Assembly (NCBI GenBank): GCA_037953625.1
Contig: CM075649.1
Coordinates: 73,377,290-73,441,289 of the forward strand
Direction of reading: 5' to 3'
From: Crotalaria pallida
Taxonomy: Eukaryota > Streptophyta > Magnoliopsida > Fabales > Fabaceae
Length of the DNA stretch: 64,000 nucleotides
Shown here: positions 44,632 through 55,713 of the stretch, piece by piece
How the letters are laid out: every line of letters begins with the position of its first letter
Numbering within the stretch: the stretch's first letter is position 1
Program-made: the position numbers and the translations under genes
Notes under the pieces: model-generated
The model's input: the letters and a program-made list of their open reading frames with translations, nothing else
What the model was told of the DNA's origin: nothing
Database searches by the model: none

Positions 44632-46370
44632 GTAAGTTTAGCTCAGCATTAAGCCCCAAATCTTTTCTCTTTCCTAGTGCATGTTACCTATTCTGAGTCC
44701 TAATGGTTTTCCCCAAATTCTTTGGTCAATTACTGTGTCAAATCCTCTGATCTTTGGACCCTGCTGGTGAAATCCGTGGCTGAGAGCAGAGCTGTGGGTT
44801 TGTGGGAAATCTGGGGATTTTCTTCAAGTTCTGTGTCAAATCTTCATCAAACTCAGTCTTAAGGTACGAGAGAAGTCTACCTTATACTAGATTTAGACTA
44901 AAATTCAAGTGATTTTGGATTTGAGTTAATAAAACTCAAAAAGGGCATTATGTGTTTTTAAGCACAAAGGCTTGGAGGCCAAAGTTTTGGCTCAATTCTG
45001 TTTGAACAAAATTAATTTGATGCATGCAAATGAATTAAGACTAGAAATCAGAAACTAATTGTTGTTTATGAGTTTTGTTGTGTTAAATTGTGTTTATGTG
45101 GATTTTTATGCAATTTGATGCAAAGAACTTGATGCATGCACTTTGAATATGGTTTCTGTGATGAAACATATTTGTTTAAGGTATATGAACCTTATTGAAT
45201 GAGGGATTGTGGTTAGATTTGAGAATTAAAGTAAATGGTGTGTTAAAACCTTTAGATTGAAGGACAGACTGCATAATCTAACCGGTTACTCGATATTCGT
45301 AACCGGTTAGACACTGCAGAATTTCAAAGAAAAATTGGTTTATTAAATCAGTCCTTAAGTCTTTGGGAATTCTGCTCAGATCTATACTGTATATCCATTA
45401 TAAATAATCTGAATATAAAGTGTCATGGTTCAGATTGAGAGTAAAGGGTTTATACCTTAATTCAATAAAATAATTTTCAAGAGAAAATTATGTATTATTG
45501 GAAACAAATGTGATTTTAATTTTGAATGATGGAAACTGTGATTTTTGAGGCATAAACCAAGGTTTAAATGGTGCATAGATTGGGTAGAGAATTCAAGAAA
45601 AAGGGTTTTTCTGAATTGCAATGGTAAACAGTTCAGGTCTGTAATTCTAACCGGTTAGCCTGAGACTGTAACCGGTTAGTCCCTGAATCTGAAAAATAAA
45701 AAGTTAAGTTTTTAAATACCATTGACTATATTTTTCCCAATCTAAGTTTTAAAGACATGTTTTGAGAAAATTCAAAGGAGAATTTTTATGTCAAAGATTT
45801 TGCCTCAAACAGGTCATTCAAAATAGAAATCGGAATATTTCTAAATCACATTAATTAATGTAAAGATAAAACCAACCATGATGTTTGTGCATACATATAG
45901 ACTGGAAGTCTGGTTGATAGGAACGTTTATCATATTCTGGGAATATGAGGAGGGTACTCCGGGAGTACCAAATTATAACCTACTTGATGACACATTATAG
46001 ATATGTGGCCAGTGTCCGGGACCTGGTTTTTATGCGTTCTGGGAACGTATGCGTTCTGGGAACGTGGTGCACACTCCGGGAGTGATGCTTATTATCCAAG
46101 TATGGTTCGGCATTACGTTCTGGGAACGAATGTCGGTGTTCCGGGAACACAAGGGTGTATTGGATGGACGTCCAAGATGGACTTTAGAGGCCTCAGTTGT
46201 GGATAGAGAATCATACATCATGCCACTTGCATTATAAGAGTTATAATGTTAAAAATTGGTGTGCTCATATGTATTTGCATTATGATCTGTTCATGATATA
46301 TTTGTGATTGTAAATTTTAGTCTTTATCAATTATGTATTTGTGTATACTTACTCCCTGTGCCCTGTTTAG
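44632..46370 (+). other. Predicted intron of the LTR transcript (D)
   Basis: The donor is 'ttttg|gtaagttt', a near-consensus plant site. The acceptor is 'cctgtttag' after a pyrimidine-rich run. The interval carries many stops, the palindrome pairs and the hairpin array. The same donor and acceptor are in the 3' LTR (52746 and 54029-54030). Confidence 0.55.
45931..46150 (+). repeat. Micro-hairpin array in D 5' LTR
   Basis: Stems are CATATTC/GAATATG (45931-45947), GGTACTC/GAGTACC (45953-45969) and CACAT/ATGTG (45991-46007). A bulged CCAG-GTC/GAC-CTGG stem is at 46009-46026. ATGCGTTC/GAACGTAT starts at 46032 and CGTTC/GAACG at 46052. CACTC/GAGTG is at 46072-46084, a bulged CATT-CGTTC/GAACG-AATG stem at 46111-46132, and GTGTTC/GAACAC at 46136-46150. 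The array is absent from the 3' LTR. Confidence 0.9.
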
Positions 46371-46373
46371 GTG

Positions 46374-46847
46374 ATGGCCAGATACCTAGCTTGCATCGAG
46401 ATACGCCCTATCCCTAGCGGTTTATGGACGTATGAGGAGCACCGCGCCACTTTTGAGGGGGAGGTGGAGATCACTCTCTACCACCCTAACCCTCTGGTGC
46501 GGGTGCGACCTCATCGATTTAGGATCCCATTAGTCTATACTATGCATGTTTCACCTTTTTATACATATAGAGGACCACCCCCGGCTCGACCTATGCGTCG
46601 TTTCCATAGTTTTCGTTTTAGAGCTGCCACTCGTTCTCATCCTTCCTCCCATAGAGTTGTCACTGAGGAGACTCCTTCTCCTGGTCCGACTGATTATGAT
46701 AGGACTGCTTCTGCAGATCCTAGACCCAGTGGAGGGGTTTCTATACAGTCGGGCGAGGTTGAGGAGGACCCTGTGGAGTATGAGAGCGAGGAGGAGGTGC
46801 GTGTCGAGCCGACTGTTTCTGCGAGAGGTGAACCCGCTGGTTCATAG
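46374..46847 (+). CDS. LTR-encoded small protein, D 5' LTR copy (unknown family)
   Basis: This is an open frame of 157 codons, with its ATG three nt after the splice acceptor at 46369-46370. The N-terminus starts MARYLACIEIRPIPSGLW and is followed by a FEGEVEITLYHPNP block. A basic, aromatic Pro/Arg-rich middle follows (PHRFRIP, YTMHVSPFYTYRGPPP, RRFHSFRF). The tail is acidic (GEVEEDPVEYESEEE). It is about 60-65% identical by eye to the H- protein in its first 95 residues, while the surrounding LTR non-coding sequence is much less similar, which suggests protein-level selection. There is no signal peptide, membrane segment or catalytic signature. Likely nuclear or nucleic-acid binding (inference). 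Confidence 0.72.
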   Translation: MARYLACIEIRPIPSGLWTYEEHRATFEGEVEITLYHPNPLVRVRPHRFRIPLVYTMHVSPFYTYRGPPPARPMRRFHSFRFRAATRSHPSSHRVVTEETPSPGPTDYDRTASADPRPSGGVSIQSGEVEEDPVEYESEEEVRVEPTVSARGEPAGS

Positions 46848-47500
46848 GAGCTTGCATAGCGTAGATGTTTTGGATCCTAGATCCTAGGGATAGAGCGGTG
46901 GAGGATCTGAGGAGCTGCTGAGGATACGGAGGACTTGCTCTGGGACTTCTATTTTGGATTTTGTTATATATACTGTATATATCTGAGAGGTCTTAGAGTG
47001 AGCTTTTACTTTATGCAGCTGGTCTGTATACGTTTTATCAAAACTTGCTATCTCGACTTTTTATCACTTGCTATTGTCAGTACTGATGGGGTGTATGTTA
47101 TGACTTTCCTATATATATATGATGTTTCTTTACCTCAGCAGTGCCCCATAAGTATTATTTTTACTTCCGCGAACTCTGATTTCTATTTAAAAAGGATTCG
47201 GCAATAAGGTTATGTTTTTTTGTGTATTCAAAACCACTCGAGAGGCAAATGATATGTTTTAGTAATAACCTCAAATAATGTTTTCTATAATTAAGGAAAT
47301 GTTATCTCGAGAGTCTTTTCAAAACTAAGATAGTACCAAGCCGAAGTCGAAAATAGTTTATATTACAAAAGGTTTATGCACGAGCAAGTATGAGTTTTAA
47401 AAATGAAAAATTTTCTAGTCCTAATTTTGATAGCAAGTATTCAACTATTGGAAATATTAATTATTTTTCAAGTTAAAAAGAGAGCGTCAAACCCTTTGGT

Positions 47501-47512
47501 GGTATCAGAGCA
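47501..47512 (+). other. Primer-binding site of element D
   Basis: TGGTATCAGAGC, complementary to initiator-Met tRNA, eight bases inside the 5' LTR. Confidence 0.95.
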
Positions 47513-47654
47513 TTGGTCATGTCCCTCATGACCCCGAAGATGCAGCTAAGTATGATATTCAAGGTGGATTGAATATGTTTTGAGTAAGTTAGTAATAGTA
47601 TTTATTTTTAAAGACCTTTTTAGTAACCCCAAAGCCCATAGTGGAGGTCTTTCT

Positions 47655-50600
47655 ATGGCAACCCGGAATAGAAATATTACTAATGAAATGTTAGAACGAA
47701 TCACGACCGTGCTGGAAGGCATGCAGCAGCAGCAGAGACAACAACCATCTCAAGGGAGAGCTGGAAACCCATCTGCTGGCAACATGGCGAATCATGATGC
47801 TAAGACTCTGTCGGAGTTCAGGAAGTGCAATCCGCCAAGGTTTGAGGGAGGATATAAACCTGATGAGGCGAACAAGTGGTTGTATGAGATTAACAAGATT
47901 TTCCGAACTCTGCAGTGTTCTGATGAATAGAAGGTGACCTATGCAGTTTACATGCTTCATGGGGAAGCTGAAAACTGGTGGGATCACACGGTCCAATTGC
48001 TGAATTTTGAAAGGAGAGCAATCAACTGGGGAGTATTTATGGAAAAATTCCTTAATAAATATTTTCCAGAAGATTTGCGAAGAAAGAAGGAAGTGGAATT
48101 CATGCAATTGAAGCAGGGGGATATGAGTGTAGGGGAGTATTCTGCCAGATTCGAGGAGCTGATAAAGTACTCTCCCTATTACTTGAATAACCCTGATGAA
48201 AGGAGTAAGTGTGTGAAGTTTGAAGGTGGGCTAAGACCGGAACTGAAGTCTATCTTCAGTTATCAAAGGATTTAGAGTTTCCCTGCACTTGTGGATATGT
48301 GCAGAATGTATGAAGATGATAAGAAGGCAGAGCTGATAGGAAGCCAAGTGAAAGGGGTTGGACAGAACTATGGACCACAGAGGAAGAAGAAGTTTGATCA
48401 TCGAAGTAATGGTCCATATTCTAAGAACAAGGGTAAGGGCAAGGCAGTGATGGACAACCGGAACAAGTCTCGCGATAATGCTCCTTATTGCGAGAAGTGT
48501 AGGCGTTATCATCATGGTCAGTTTTGCTGGTCCACAGGAGGATGTTTCAAGTGTGGAAAGCAAGGTAACTTTGCTCGTGAGTGCCAAGAATTTGCAAAGG
48601 GAGATGCAAAGGGATCTGCTGGAAATCCAGTGGTACAAGGAAGAGTATTTACCCTGAGTGGTAGCGAAACAACCCAAACCCCGAATCTCGTGCAAGGTAA
48701 TTTTCTGCTTAATAACCAACCTTGCAAAATCATGTTTGATTCTGGAGCTACACATTCTTTTGTTTCCCCTGAATGTGTGAATAGGCTGAATCTTGTTGTT
48801 TCTGATTCACCCTGCTATCTTAGTATAGATACCCCTACGAGAATACCGATCTTCACCGCTAAAGTCTGTTTAGGGTGTGAGGTAGAAATTTTGGGTCGTC
48901 TTTCCAAGGTAGATTTGGTTTGTCTTCCTAATTTACAATTGGATGTGATCTTGGGAATGGATTGGTTGATGAAGAACCAAGTGATCATCAATTGTGAGGA
49001 AAAGACAATTCAATATAGGACCCTTGAACCGGAGGGTTATATGTGTTTATTCTCGGCTTCGGGAGAAGAAGAGTCGATGCCGATCGAGGAGATTCCGGTG
49101 GTGAGAGAATCTCCGGAAGTATTTCCTGAAGAGATACCAGGATTACCTCCGAAGCGAGAGATAGAGTTTGGGATTGACTTAGTCCCTGGAGCTGGTCCCA
49201 TCTCTATTGCTCCTTATAGAATGGCACCACAAGAAATGGCAGAGATGAAGAAGCAAATCGAGGAACTGTTGCAGAAGCAGATGATCAGGCCAAGCGTTTC
49301 GCCTTGGGGAGCTCCATTACTGTTCGTAAAGAAGAAAGATGGGAGTATGAGGATGTGTGTGGACTACAGGCAGCTGAATAAGGTCACTATTAAGAATAAG
49401 TATCCCTTGCCAAGGATTGATGACCTTATGGACCAAGTGAGGGGAGCTGCAGTATTCTCCAAGATTGATCTGAGATCGGGTTATCATCAGATCAGGATAA
49501 AGGAGGAGGATATACCCAAGACTGCATTTCGATCTCGATACGGTCATTATGAGTATGTTGTGATGCCGTTCGGATTGACTAATGCACCTGATATTTTCAT
49601 GGACTATATGAACCGGATCTTTAGACCATATTTGGATTTGTTTGTGGTGGTATTTATTAACGATATTTTGGTCTATTCTAAAAATCCGGAAGAGCATGAA
49701 GAGCATCTCAGGATTGTGTTAAAGGTCCTGAAGGAGAAGCAATTATATGCCAAGCTTACGAAGTGTGAGTTTTGGTTGAATGAAGTGAAGTTTCTGGGGC
49801 ATGTGATCTCTAAAGAAGGAATTGCGGTGGATCCAGCGAAAGTAAGTTCAGTGCTAAGTTGGGAACAGCGTAAGACTGTGACAGAGGTGAGAAGTTTCCT
49901 AGGGCTGGCTGGATACTATCGTAGATTCATAGAAGGATTTTCAAAGATTGCATTACCTTTGACTAAGTTGACTCGGAAAGATCAACTGTTCGTGTGGGAC
50001 GATCGGTGCGAAGTCAGTTTCCGTGAGTTTAAGGAAAGGTTAACATCATCTCCTGTGTTAATCTTACCTGACCCTCACAAGAGTTTTGAAGTTTACTGTG
50101 ATGCATCTAAGCAAGGACTGGGTTGTGTATTGATGCAAGAAGGAAGAGTAGTGGCTTATGCATCGAGACAATTGAAGAATCATGAAACAAATTACCCGAC
50201 ACACGATTTAGAATTGGCTGCGATCGTGTCTGCCTTAAAGATATGGAGACATCATCTCTATGGAACTACATTCCAAGTATTTAGTGACCATAAGAGTTTG
50301 AAATATCTGTTCGACCAGAAAGAGTTGAACATGAGGCAAAGAAGATGGATAGAGTTTTTGAAAGATTACGACTTTAAACTCCACTATCATCCGGGTAAAG
50401 CGAATGTGGTTGCAGATGCTTTGAGTCGGAAGGCAATCCACATAAGTACGATGATGGTTAAGGAAGCAGCGTTGATCGAGGAGTTCAGAGACTTGAGCTT
50501 GTTGACACAAGTGGAGCCATCAAGTATCAAGTTGGGGATGTTGCAAATCACAAACGAGTTCTTGGAGAGGATTCGGGAGTTGCAACGAGCAGACGAAGAA

Positions 50601-52021
50601 TTGATGGAAAAGAGGAAACTAGGTTCAGAACGAAGGGAACCTGATTTCAAGATTGGGCAGGATGGAATCCTTCGTTTCAGGACAAGGATTTGTATACCAA
50701 GAGATCGGGAAGTTAAGAGATTGATTCTTGACGAAGCCCATAAGAGTCGGATGAGTATGCATCCTGGATCAACCAAAATGTATCAAGACTTGAAGAAGAT
50801 GTTTTGGTGGTCTGGATTGAAAAAGGATGTGGCAGAATATGTGGCGGCGTGTTTGATTTGTCAGAAAGTGAAGGTAGAACATTAGAAACCGGGAGGACAA
50901 TTGCAACCTCTGAGGATTCCCCAATGGAAGTGGTATAGCATCTCAATGGACTTTGTGTCTGGTTTGCCAAGGACAGCAGCAAATCATGATACAATCTGGG
51001 TGGTTGTGGATAGGTTAACCAAGTCTGCGCATTTTATTCCGATAAATATGCGTTATCCTTTGAACAAGCTTACCCAGATCTATATCAAGGAGGTAGTTCG
51101 TCTTCACGGAGTGCCTTCGAGTATTGTGTCAGATCGAGACCCTATATTTTCGTCGCAATTCTGGAAAAGTCTGCATGACGCTATGGGAACAAGGTTGAAA
51201 TTGAGTTCCGCGTATCATCCACAGACGGATGGCCAGACGGAGAGAACAATTCAATCTTTGGAAGATGTATTGCGAGTGTGTGCACTTGAAGAACAAGGAA
51301 GTTGGGATCAAGTGTTACCTCTTGCAGAATTCACATACAACAACAGCTATCATGAAAGCATTGGAATGGCACCGTTCGAGGCGTTGTATGGAAGGAAGTG
51401 TCAAACCCCGCTATGTTGGTTCCAAGTGGGGGAGAACCTGATGGTTGGACCAGAGATGGTACAGCAAACATCTGAGAAGATTAAGATGGTTCAGGCAAAG
51501 ATGAAAGCGGCTCAGATTCGGCAGAAGAGTTATGCGGATAAGAGGAGAAAACCATTAGAGTTTTCTGAGGGCGATCATGTGTTCCTTCGGGTAGTCCCGA
51601 TGAAAGGAATTAGTAGAGCTTTGAGAACCCGAAAGCTTCGCCTAAGTGTATAGGTCCATACCAAATCCTTAAGAGAGTTGGTCCTGTTGCTTATCAATTG
51701 GCTTTACCACCCTCTTTATCCCATTTGCACAACGTCTTTCACGTTTCGCAATTAAAGAAGTATGTGCATGACCCATCCGTTATTCTGAAACTCCAACCTG
51801 ATGACCTAACTCTAAAGGAAAACCTGACCTTTGAGACCAGACCAGTTCAAATAGAAGATCGTGAAGTCAAGCGACTCAGGGGAAAGGAAATACCTTTGGT
51901 TAAAGTGATATGGGAAAATGCTGACGTATCCGAAGCTACAAGGGAATTAGAGGAGAAGATGCGTCAAGCGTATCCGGAGTTGTTTTGTAAACTAGAATTT
52001 CGGGGACGAAATTCCTTTTAA
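47655..52021 (+). pseudogene. gag-pol: gag-pol of element D, disabled
   Basis: Gag starts MATRNRNITNEMLERI; the capsid motif GEAENWW is at about 47960. The zinc knuckle CFKCGKQGNFAREC (48543-48584) has Asn where the His ligand should be (codon at about 48567). Protease: FDSGATHSF at about 48735. RT: YRQLNKVTIKNKYPLPRI and DLRSGYHQIRI, but the catalytic FIDD box reads FIND (Asn codon 49659-49661). RNase H: VYCDASKQGLGC to HYHPGKANVVADALSRK. Integrase: zinc finger, then D, D and E in DFVSGLPR, VSDRDPIF and QTERTIQSLED. GPYQIL and a chromodomain (LVKVIWENADV ... RELEEKM) follow. Stops lie at 47928, 48273 and 50883, and a one-base deletion near 51637 shifts the frame. At least the first and third stops fit CAG-to-TAG changes. 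Reverse transcription would fail. Confidence 0.95.
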
Positions 52022-52033
52022 GTGGGGGAGTAG

Positions 52034-54767
52034 TGTAACACCCCTAATTTTCGTCTCCCGAATAATAGGAAATTAATAATAAAAAGTTTTATTATTAATT
52101 TATGGAAATTTTCCAAGTTTATGTTTTGTATTTAATTAGCCTTAAATATAAAAATAAGTTGAAATATTTTTATATGGCAAATAAATGCAAAATATAAGGA
52201 TATTTCACGTTGGTCCCTGAATGAGGACCTAAAGGCAATAGTAAAAAGGTTCTTGGAGGGAAAGATTTAAAAATATTAATTTTTAAATTTTGAACTAATC
52301 TAACCGGTTAGTAATGCCCTGTAACCGGTTAGACGATGAACCCAGAAACTGGGTTAGTGGAATTTGATGAGTAATCACTTGATTAATCCCGAATTCGCCA
52401 CGATAACAGCTTGAATCAAGTGGAAAACCACGCGTCAGTGTGCATGTAAATGTGATTAATCTATAAATAGAGGAATTGATGAAGAATGGAGTTGTTGATG
52501 CTCTGATTTTGGGAGAGGCTGTGATTTAGGGTTTCAGATTCGTGGGAGCAAATTCTCTTTCGTTCTTGAGTGTTGAGAGACGAGTGATACACGAACACGA
52601 AGCTTACATCCAGAGCTTCGTGTTGATACCAAATTTGTAAGACAAGAGTGTGTGTGGAAGGAGGAATCCATCTTGGAAGTTTGAGGTTGAAGCCTGAGTT
52701 CTGCATTTTCCTGATCTGGGAGCTGAAATTCCAGCCTTGATTTTGGTAAGTTTAGCTCAGCATTAAGCCCCAAATCTTTTCTCTTTCCTAGTGCATGTTA
52801 CCTATTCTGAGTCCTAATGGTTTTCCCCAAATTCTTTGGTCAATTACTGTGTCAAATCCTCTGATCTTTGGACCCTGCTGGTGAAATCCGTGGCTGAGAG
52901 CAGAGCTGTGGGTTTGTGGGAAATCTGGGGATTTTCTTCAAGTTCTGTGTCAAATCTTCATCAAACTCAGTCTTAAGGTACGGGAGAAGTCTACCTTATA
53001 CTAGATTTAGACTAAAATTCAAGTGATTTTGGATTTGAGTTAATAAAACTCAAAAAGGGCATTATGTGTTTTTAAGCACAAAGGCTTGGAGGCCAAAGTT
53101 TTGGCTCAATTCTGTTTGAGCAAAATTAATTTGATGCATGCAAATGAATTAAGACTAGAAATCAGAAACTAATTGTTGTTTATGAGTTTTGTTGTGTTAA
53201 ATTGTGTTTATGTGGATTTTTATGCAATTTGATGCAAAGAACTTGATGCATGCACTTTGAATATGGTTTCTGTGATGAAACATATTTGTTTAAGGTATAT
53301 GAACCTTATTGAATGAGGGATTGTGGTTAGATTTGAGAATTAAAGTAAATGGTGTGTTAAAACCTTTAGATTGAAGGACAAACTGCATAATCTAACCGGT
53401 TACTCGATATTCGTAACCGGTTAGACACTGCAGAATTTCAAAGAAAAATTGGTTTATTAAATCAGTCCTTAAGTCTTTGGGAATTCTGCTCAGATCTATA
53501 CTGTATATCCATTATAAATAATCTGAATATAAAGTGTCATGGTTCAGATTGAGAGTAAAGGGTTTATACCTTAATTCAATAAAATAATTTTCAAGAGAAA
53601 ATTATGTATTATTGGAAACAAATGTGATTTTAATTTTGAATGATGGAAACTGTGATTTTTGAGGCATAAAACAAGGTTTAAATGGTGCATAGATTGGGTA
53701 GAGAATTCAAGAAAAAGGGTTTTTCTGAATTGCAATGGTAAACAGTTCAGGTCTGTAATTCTAACCGGTTAGCCTGAGACTGTAACCGGTTAGTCCCTGA
53801 ATCTGAAAAATAAAAAGTTAAGTTTTTAAATACCATTGACTATATTTTTCCCAATCTAAGTTTTAAAGAGTCATACATCATGACACTTGCATTATAAGAG
53901 TTATAATGTTAAAAACTGGTGTGCTCATATGTATTTGCATTATGATCTGTTCATGATATATTTGTGATTGTAAATTTTAGTCTTTATCAATTATGTATTT
54001 GTGTATACTTACTCCCTGTGCCCTGTTTAGGTGATGGCCAGATACCTAGCTTGCATCGAGATACGCCCTATCCCTAGCGGTTTATGGACGTATGAGGAGC
54101 ACCGCGCCACTTTTGAGGGGGAGGTGGATATTACTCTCTACCACCCTAACCCTCTGGTGCGGGTGCGACCTCATCGATTTAGGATCCCATTAGTCTATAC
54201 TATGCATGTTCCACCTTTTTATACATATAGAGGACCACCCCCGGCTCGACCTATGCGTCGTTTCCATAGTTTTCGTTTTAGAGCTGCCACTCGTTCTCAT
54301 CCTTCCTCCCATAGAGTTGTCACTGAGGAGACTCCTTCTCCTGGTCCGACTGATTATGATAGGACTGCTTCTGCAGATCCTAGACCCAGTGGAGGGGTTT
54401 CTATACAGTCGGGCGAGGTCGAGGAGGACCCTGTGGAGTATGAGAGCGAGGAGGAGGTGTGTGTCGAGCCGACTGTTTCTGCGAGAGGTGGACCCGCTGG
54501 TTCATAGGAGCTTGCATAGCGTAGATGTTTTGGATCCTAGATCCTAGGGATAAAGCGGTGGAGGATCTGAGGAGCTACTGAGGACATGGAGGACTTGCTC
54601 TGGGACTTCTATTTTGGATTTTGTTATATATACTGTATATATCTGAGAGGTCTTAGAGTGAGCTTTTACTTTATGCAACTGGTCTGTATACGTTTTATCA
54701 AAACTTGCTATCTCGACTTTTTATCACTTGCTATTGTCAGTACTGATGGGGTGTATGTTATGACTTT

Positions 54768-54802
<35 letters not shown>

Positions 54803-55169
54803 TTTATTTACCTCAGCAGTGCCCCATAAGTATTATTTTTACTTCCGCGAACTCTGATTTCTATTTAAAAAGGATTCAGCAATAAGGTTATGTTTTTTTG
54901 TGTATTCAAAACCACTCGAGAGGCAAATGATATGTTTTAGTAATAACCTCAAATAATGTTTTCTATAATTAAGGAAATGTTATCTCAAGAGTCTTTTCAA
55001 AACTAAGATAGTACCAAGCCGAAGTCGAAAATAGTTTATATTACAAAAGGTTTATGCACGAGCAAGTATGAGTTTTAAAAATGAAAAATTTTCTAGTCCT
55101 AATTTTGATAGCAAGTATTCAACTATTGGAAATATTAATTATTTTTCAAGTTAAAAAGAGAGCGTCACA
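52034..55169 (+). mobile_element. Element D, 3' LTR, 3.14 kb, internally deleted
   Basis: It matches the 5' LTR. A deletion of about 440 bp joins sequence equivalent to 45766 and 46207 (junction near 53870) and removes the whole hairpin array. A TA microsatellite is longer (54770-54798). It retains the palindrome pairs (52303/52324 and the intronic pairs), TATA box, donor, acceptor and ORF. Confidence 0.93.
54034..54507 (+). CDS. LTR-encoded small protein, D 3' LTR copy
   Basis: This is the same 157-codon ORF as at 46374, with a handful of substitutions (for example VDI for VEI, a V/CVEP change near the acidic tail, GGPAGS for GEPAGS) and no frame damage. The upstream intron is shortened by the array deletion, but the donor and acceptor remain. 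Because a 3' LTR promoter reads outward, this copy could be expressed without any gag-pol. Function unknown. Confidence 0.7.
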   Translation: MARYLACIEIRPIPSGLWTYEEHRATFEGEVDITLYHPNPLVRVRPHRFRIPLVYTMHVPPFYTYRGPPPARPMRRFHSFRFRAATRSHPSSHRVVTEETPSPGPTDYDRTASADPRPSGGVSIQSGEVEEDPVEYESEEEVCVEPTVSARGGPAGS

Positions 55170-55174
55170 AGAAA

Positions 55175-55713
55175 GAAATAAAGTACGGATTTCATGGAAT
55201 TTTTATAAACCAAATGTTTTTATAAAAAGATAAGTGAATGATTTTGTTAATTGAATTTTTAAGAAATAAGTGGTGATTTTATTTAAAAGCGATTTTTCTT
55301 TGAAACAAAGTTTTTGAATTGTTATCTTTAAAAATTCCTAACATTTTAACCGTAACTCGGATTTTCATGATTTTTATATCAAAATGATCGTCTTGAAATG
55401 TAGATTTTGAAATTGTATCTTTTGGAATTTTTTGGGTTGATTTATAAAAATTTATGTTCAGAGTTGTGAAATACGAATTTTTGGAATATGAATTTTTAAG
55501 AAAATAAATTTAATGATTTGGCTTGAAATTTTTATGTGAAATGTGTTTGATTTAATGTGTGTGTTTGATGTATGATTATATGAATGTGATTTGTGAAATG
55601 ATTGCATAATTGTGTGAATTAATAATTAGAATGTTTAAGTAAATGTGCTTAAGAAATAAAATGTAAAATATATGAGTGTATATGTGTATGTATGTGTGTA
55701 TGTATGTACGTGT
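55175..55713 (+). mobile_element. Element B 3' LTR, continued, truncated
   Basis: It follows on from 43919 after D and matches 31765-32300, including the ACGATCGT module and the TATG tract. It is cut within that tract by element E at 55714. Confidence 0.88.

Larger units (their letters stand above)
43920..47492 (+). mobile_element. Element D, 5' LTR, 3.57 kb
   Basis: It starts TGTAACACCCCTAATTTTC and ends gcgtcaaa (gcgtcaca in the 3' copy). It contains a U3 palindrome pair (ACCGGT cores 44189/44210), a TATA box (44348), a donor (44632), intronic pairs (45281/45302 and 45650/45671), a hairpin array (45931-46150), an acceptor (46369-46370) and the ORF at 46374. Confidence 0.93.
43920..55169 (+). 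mobile_element. Element D: full-length Tekay-like Ty3/gypsy chromovirus
   Basis: It is 11.25 kb, with LTRs at 43920-47492 and 52034-55169, PBS at 47501-47512, gag-pol at 47655-52021, the polypurine tract 'agtgggggag' before 52034, and TSD agaaa on both sides. The order PR-RT-RNaseH-INT-chromodomain places it in the chromoviruses, and the motifs are of Tekay/Del type. The LTRs differ by only scattered substitutions plus a roughly 440-bp deletion in the 3' copy, so the insertion is recent. Gag-pol is nevertheless disabled. Confidence 0.95.

Noticed and set aside
46546..46887. 113-codon ORF overlapping the LTR protein gene in another frame
   Set aside because: It lacks an upstream acceptor at its ATG and is not preserved in the H- copy. 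It is the out-of-frame reading of the real ORF.
47501..47512. Possible tRNA-derived gene at the TGGTATCAGAGC sites
   Set aside because: Only the 12-nt primer-binding complement is present, directly inside LTR ends. No cloverleaf follows.
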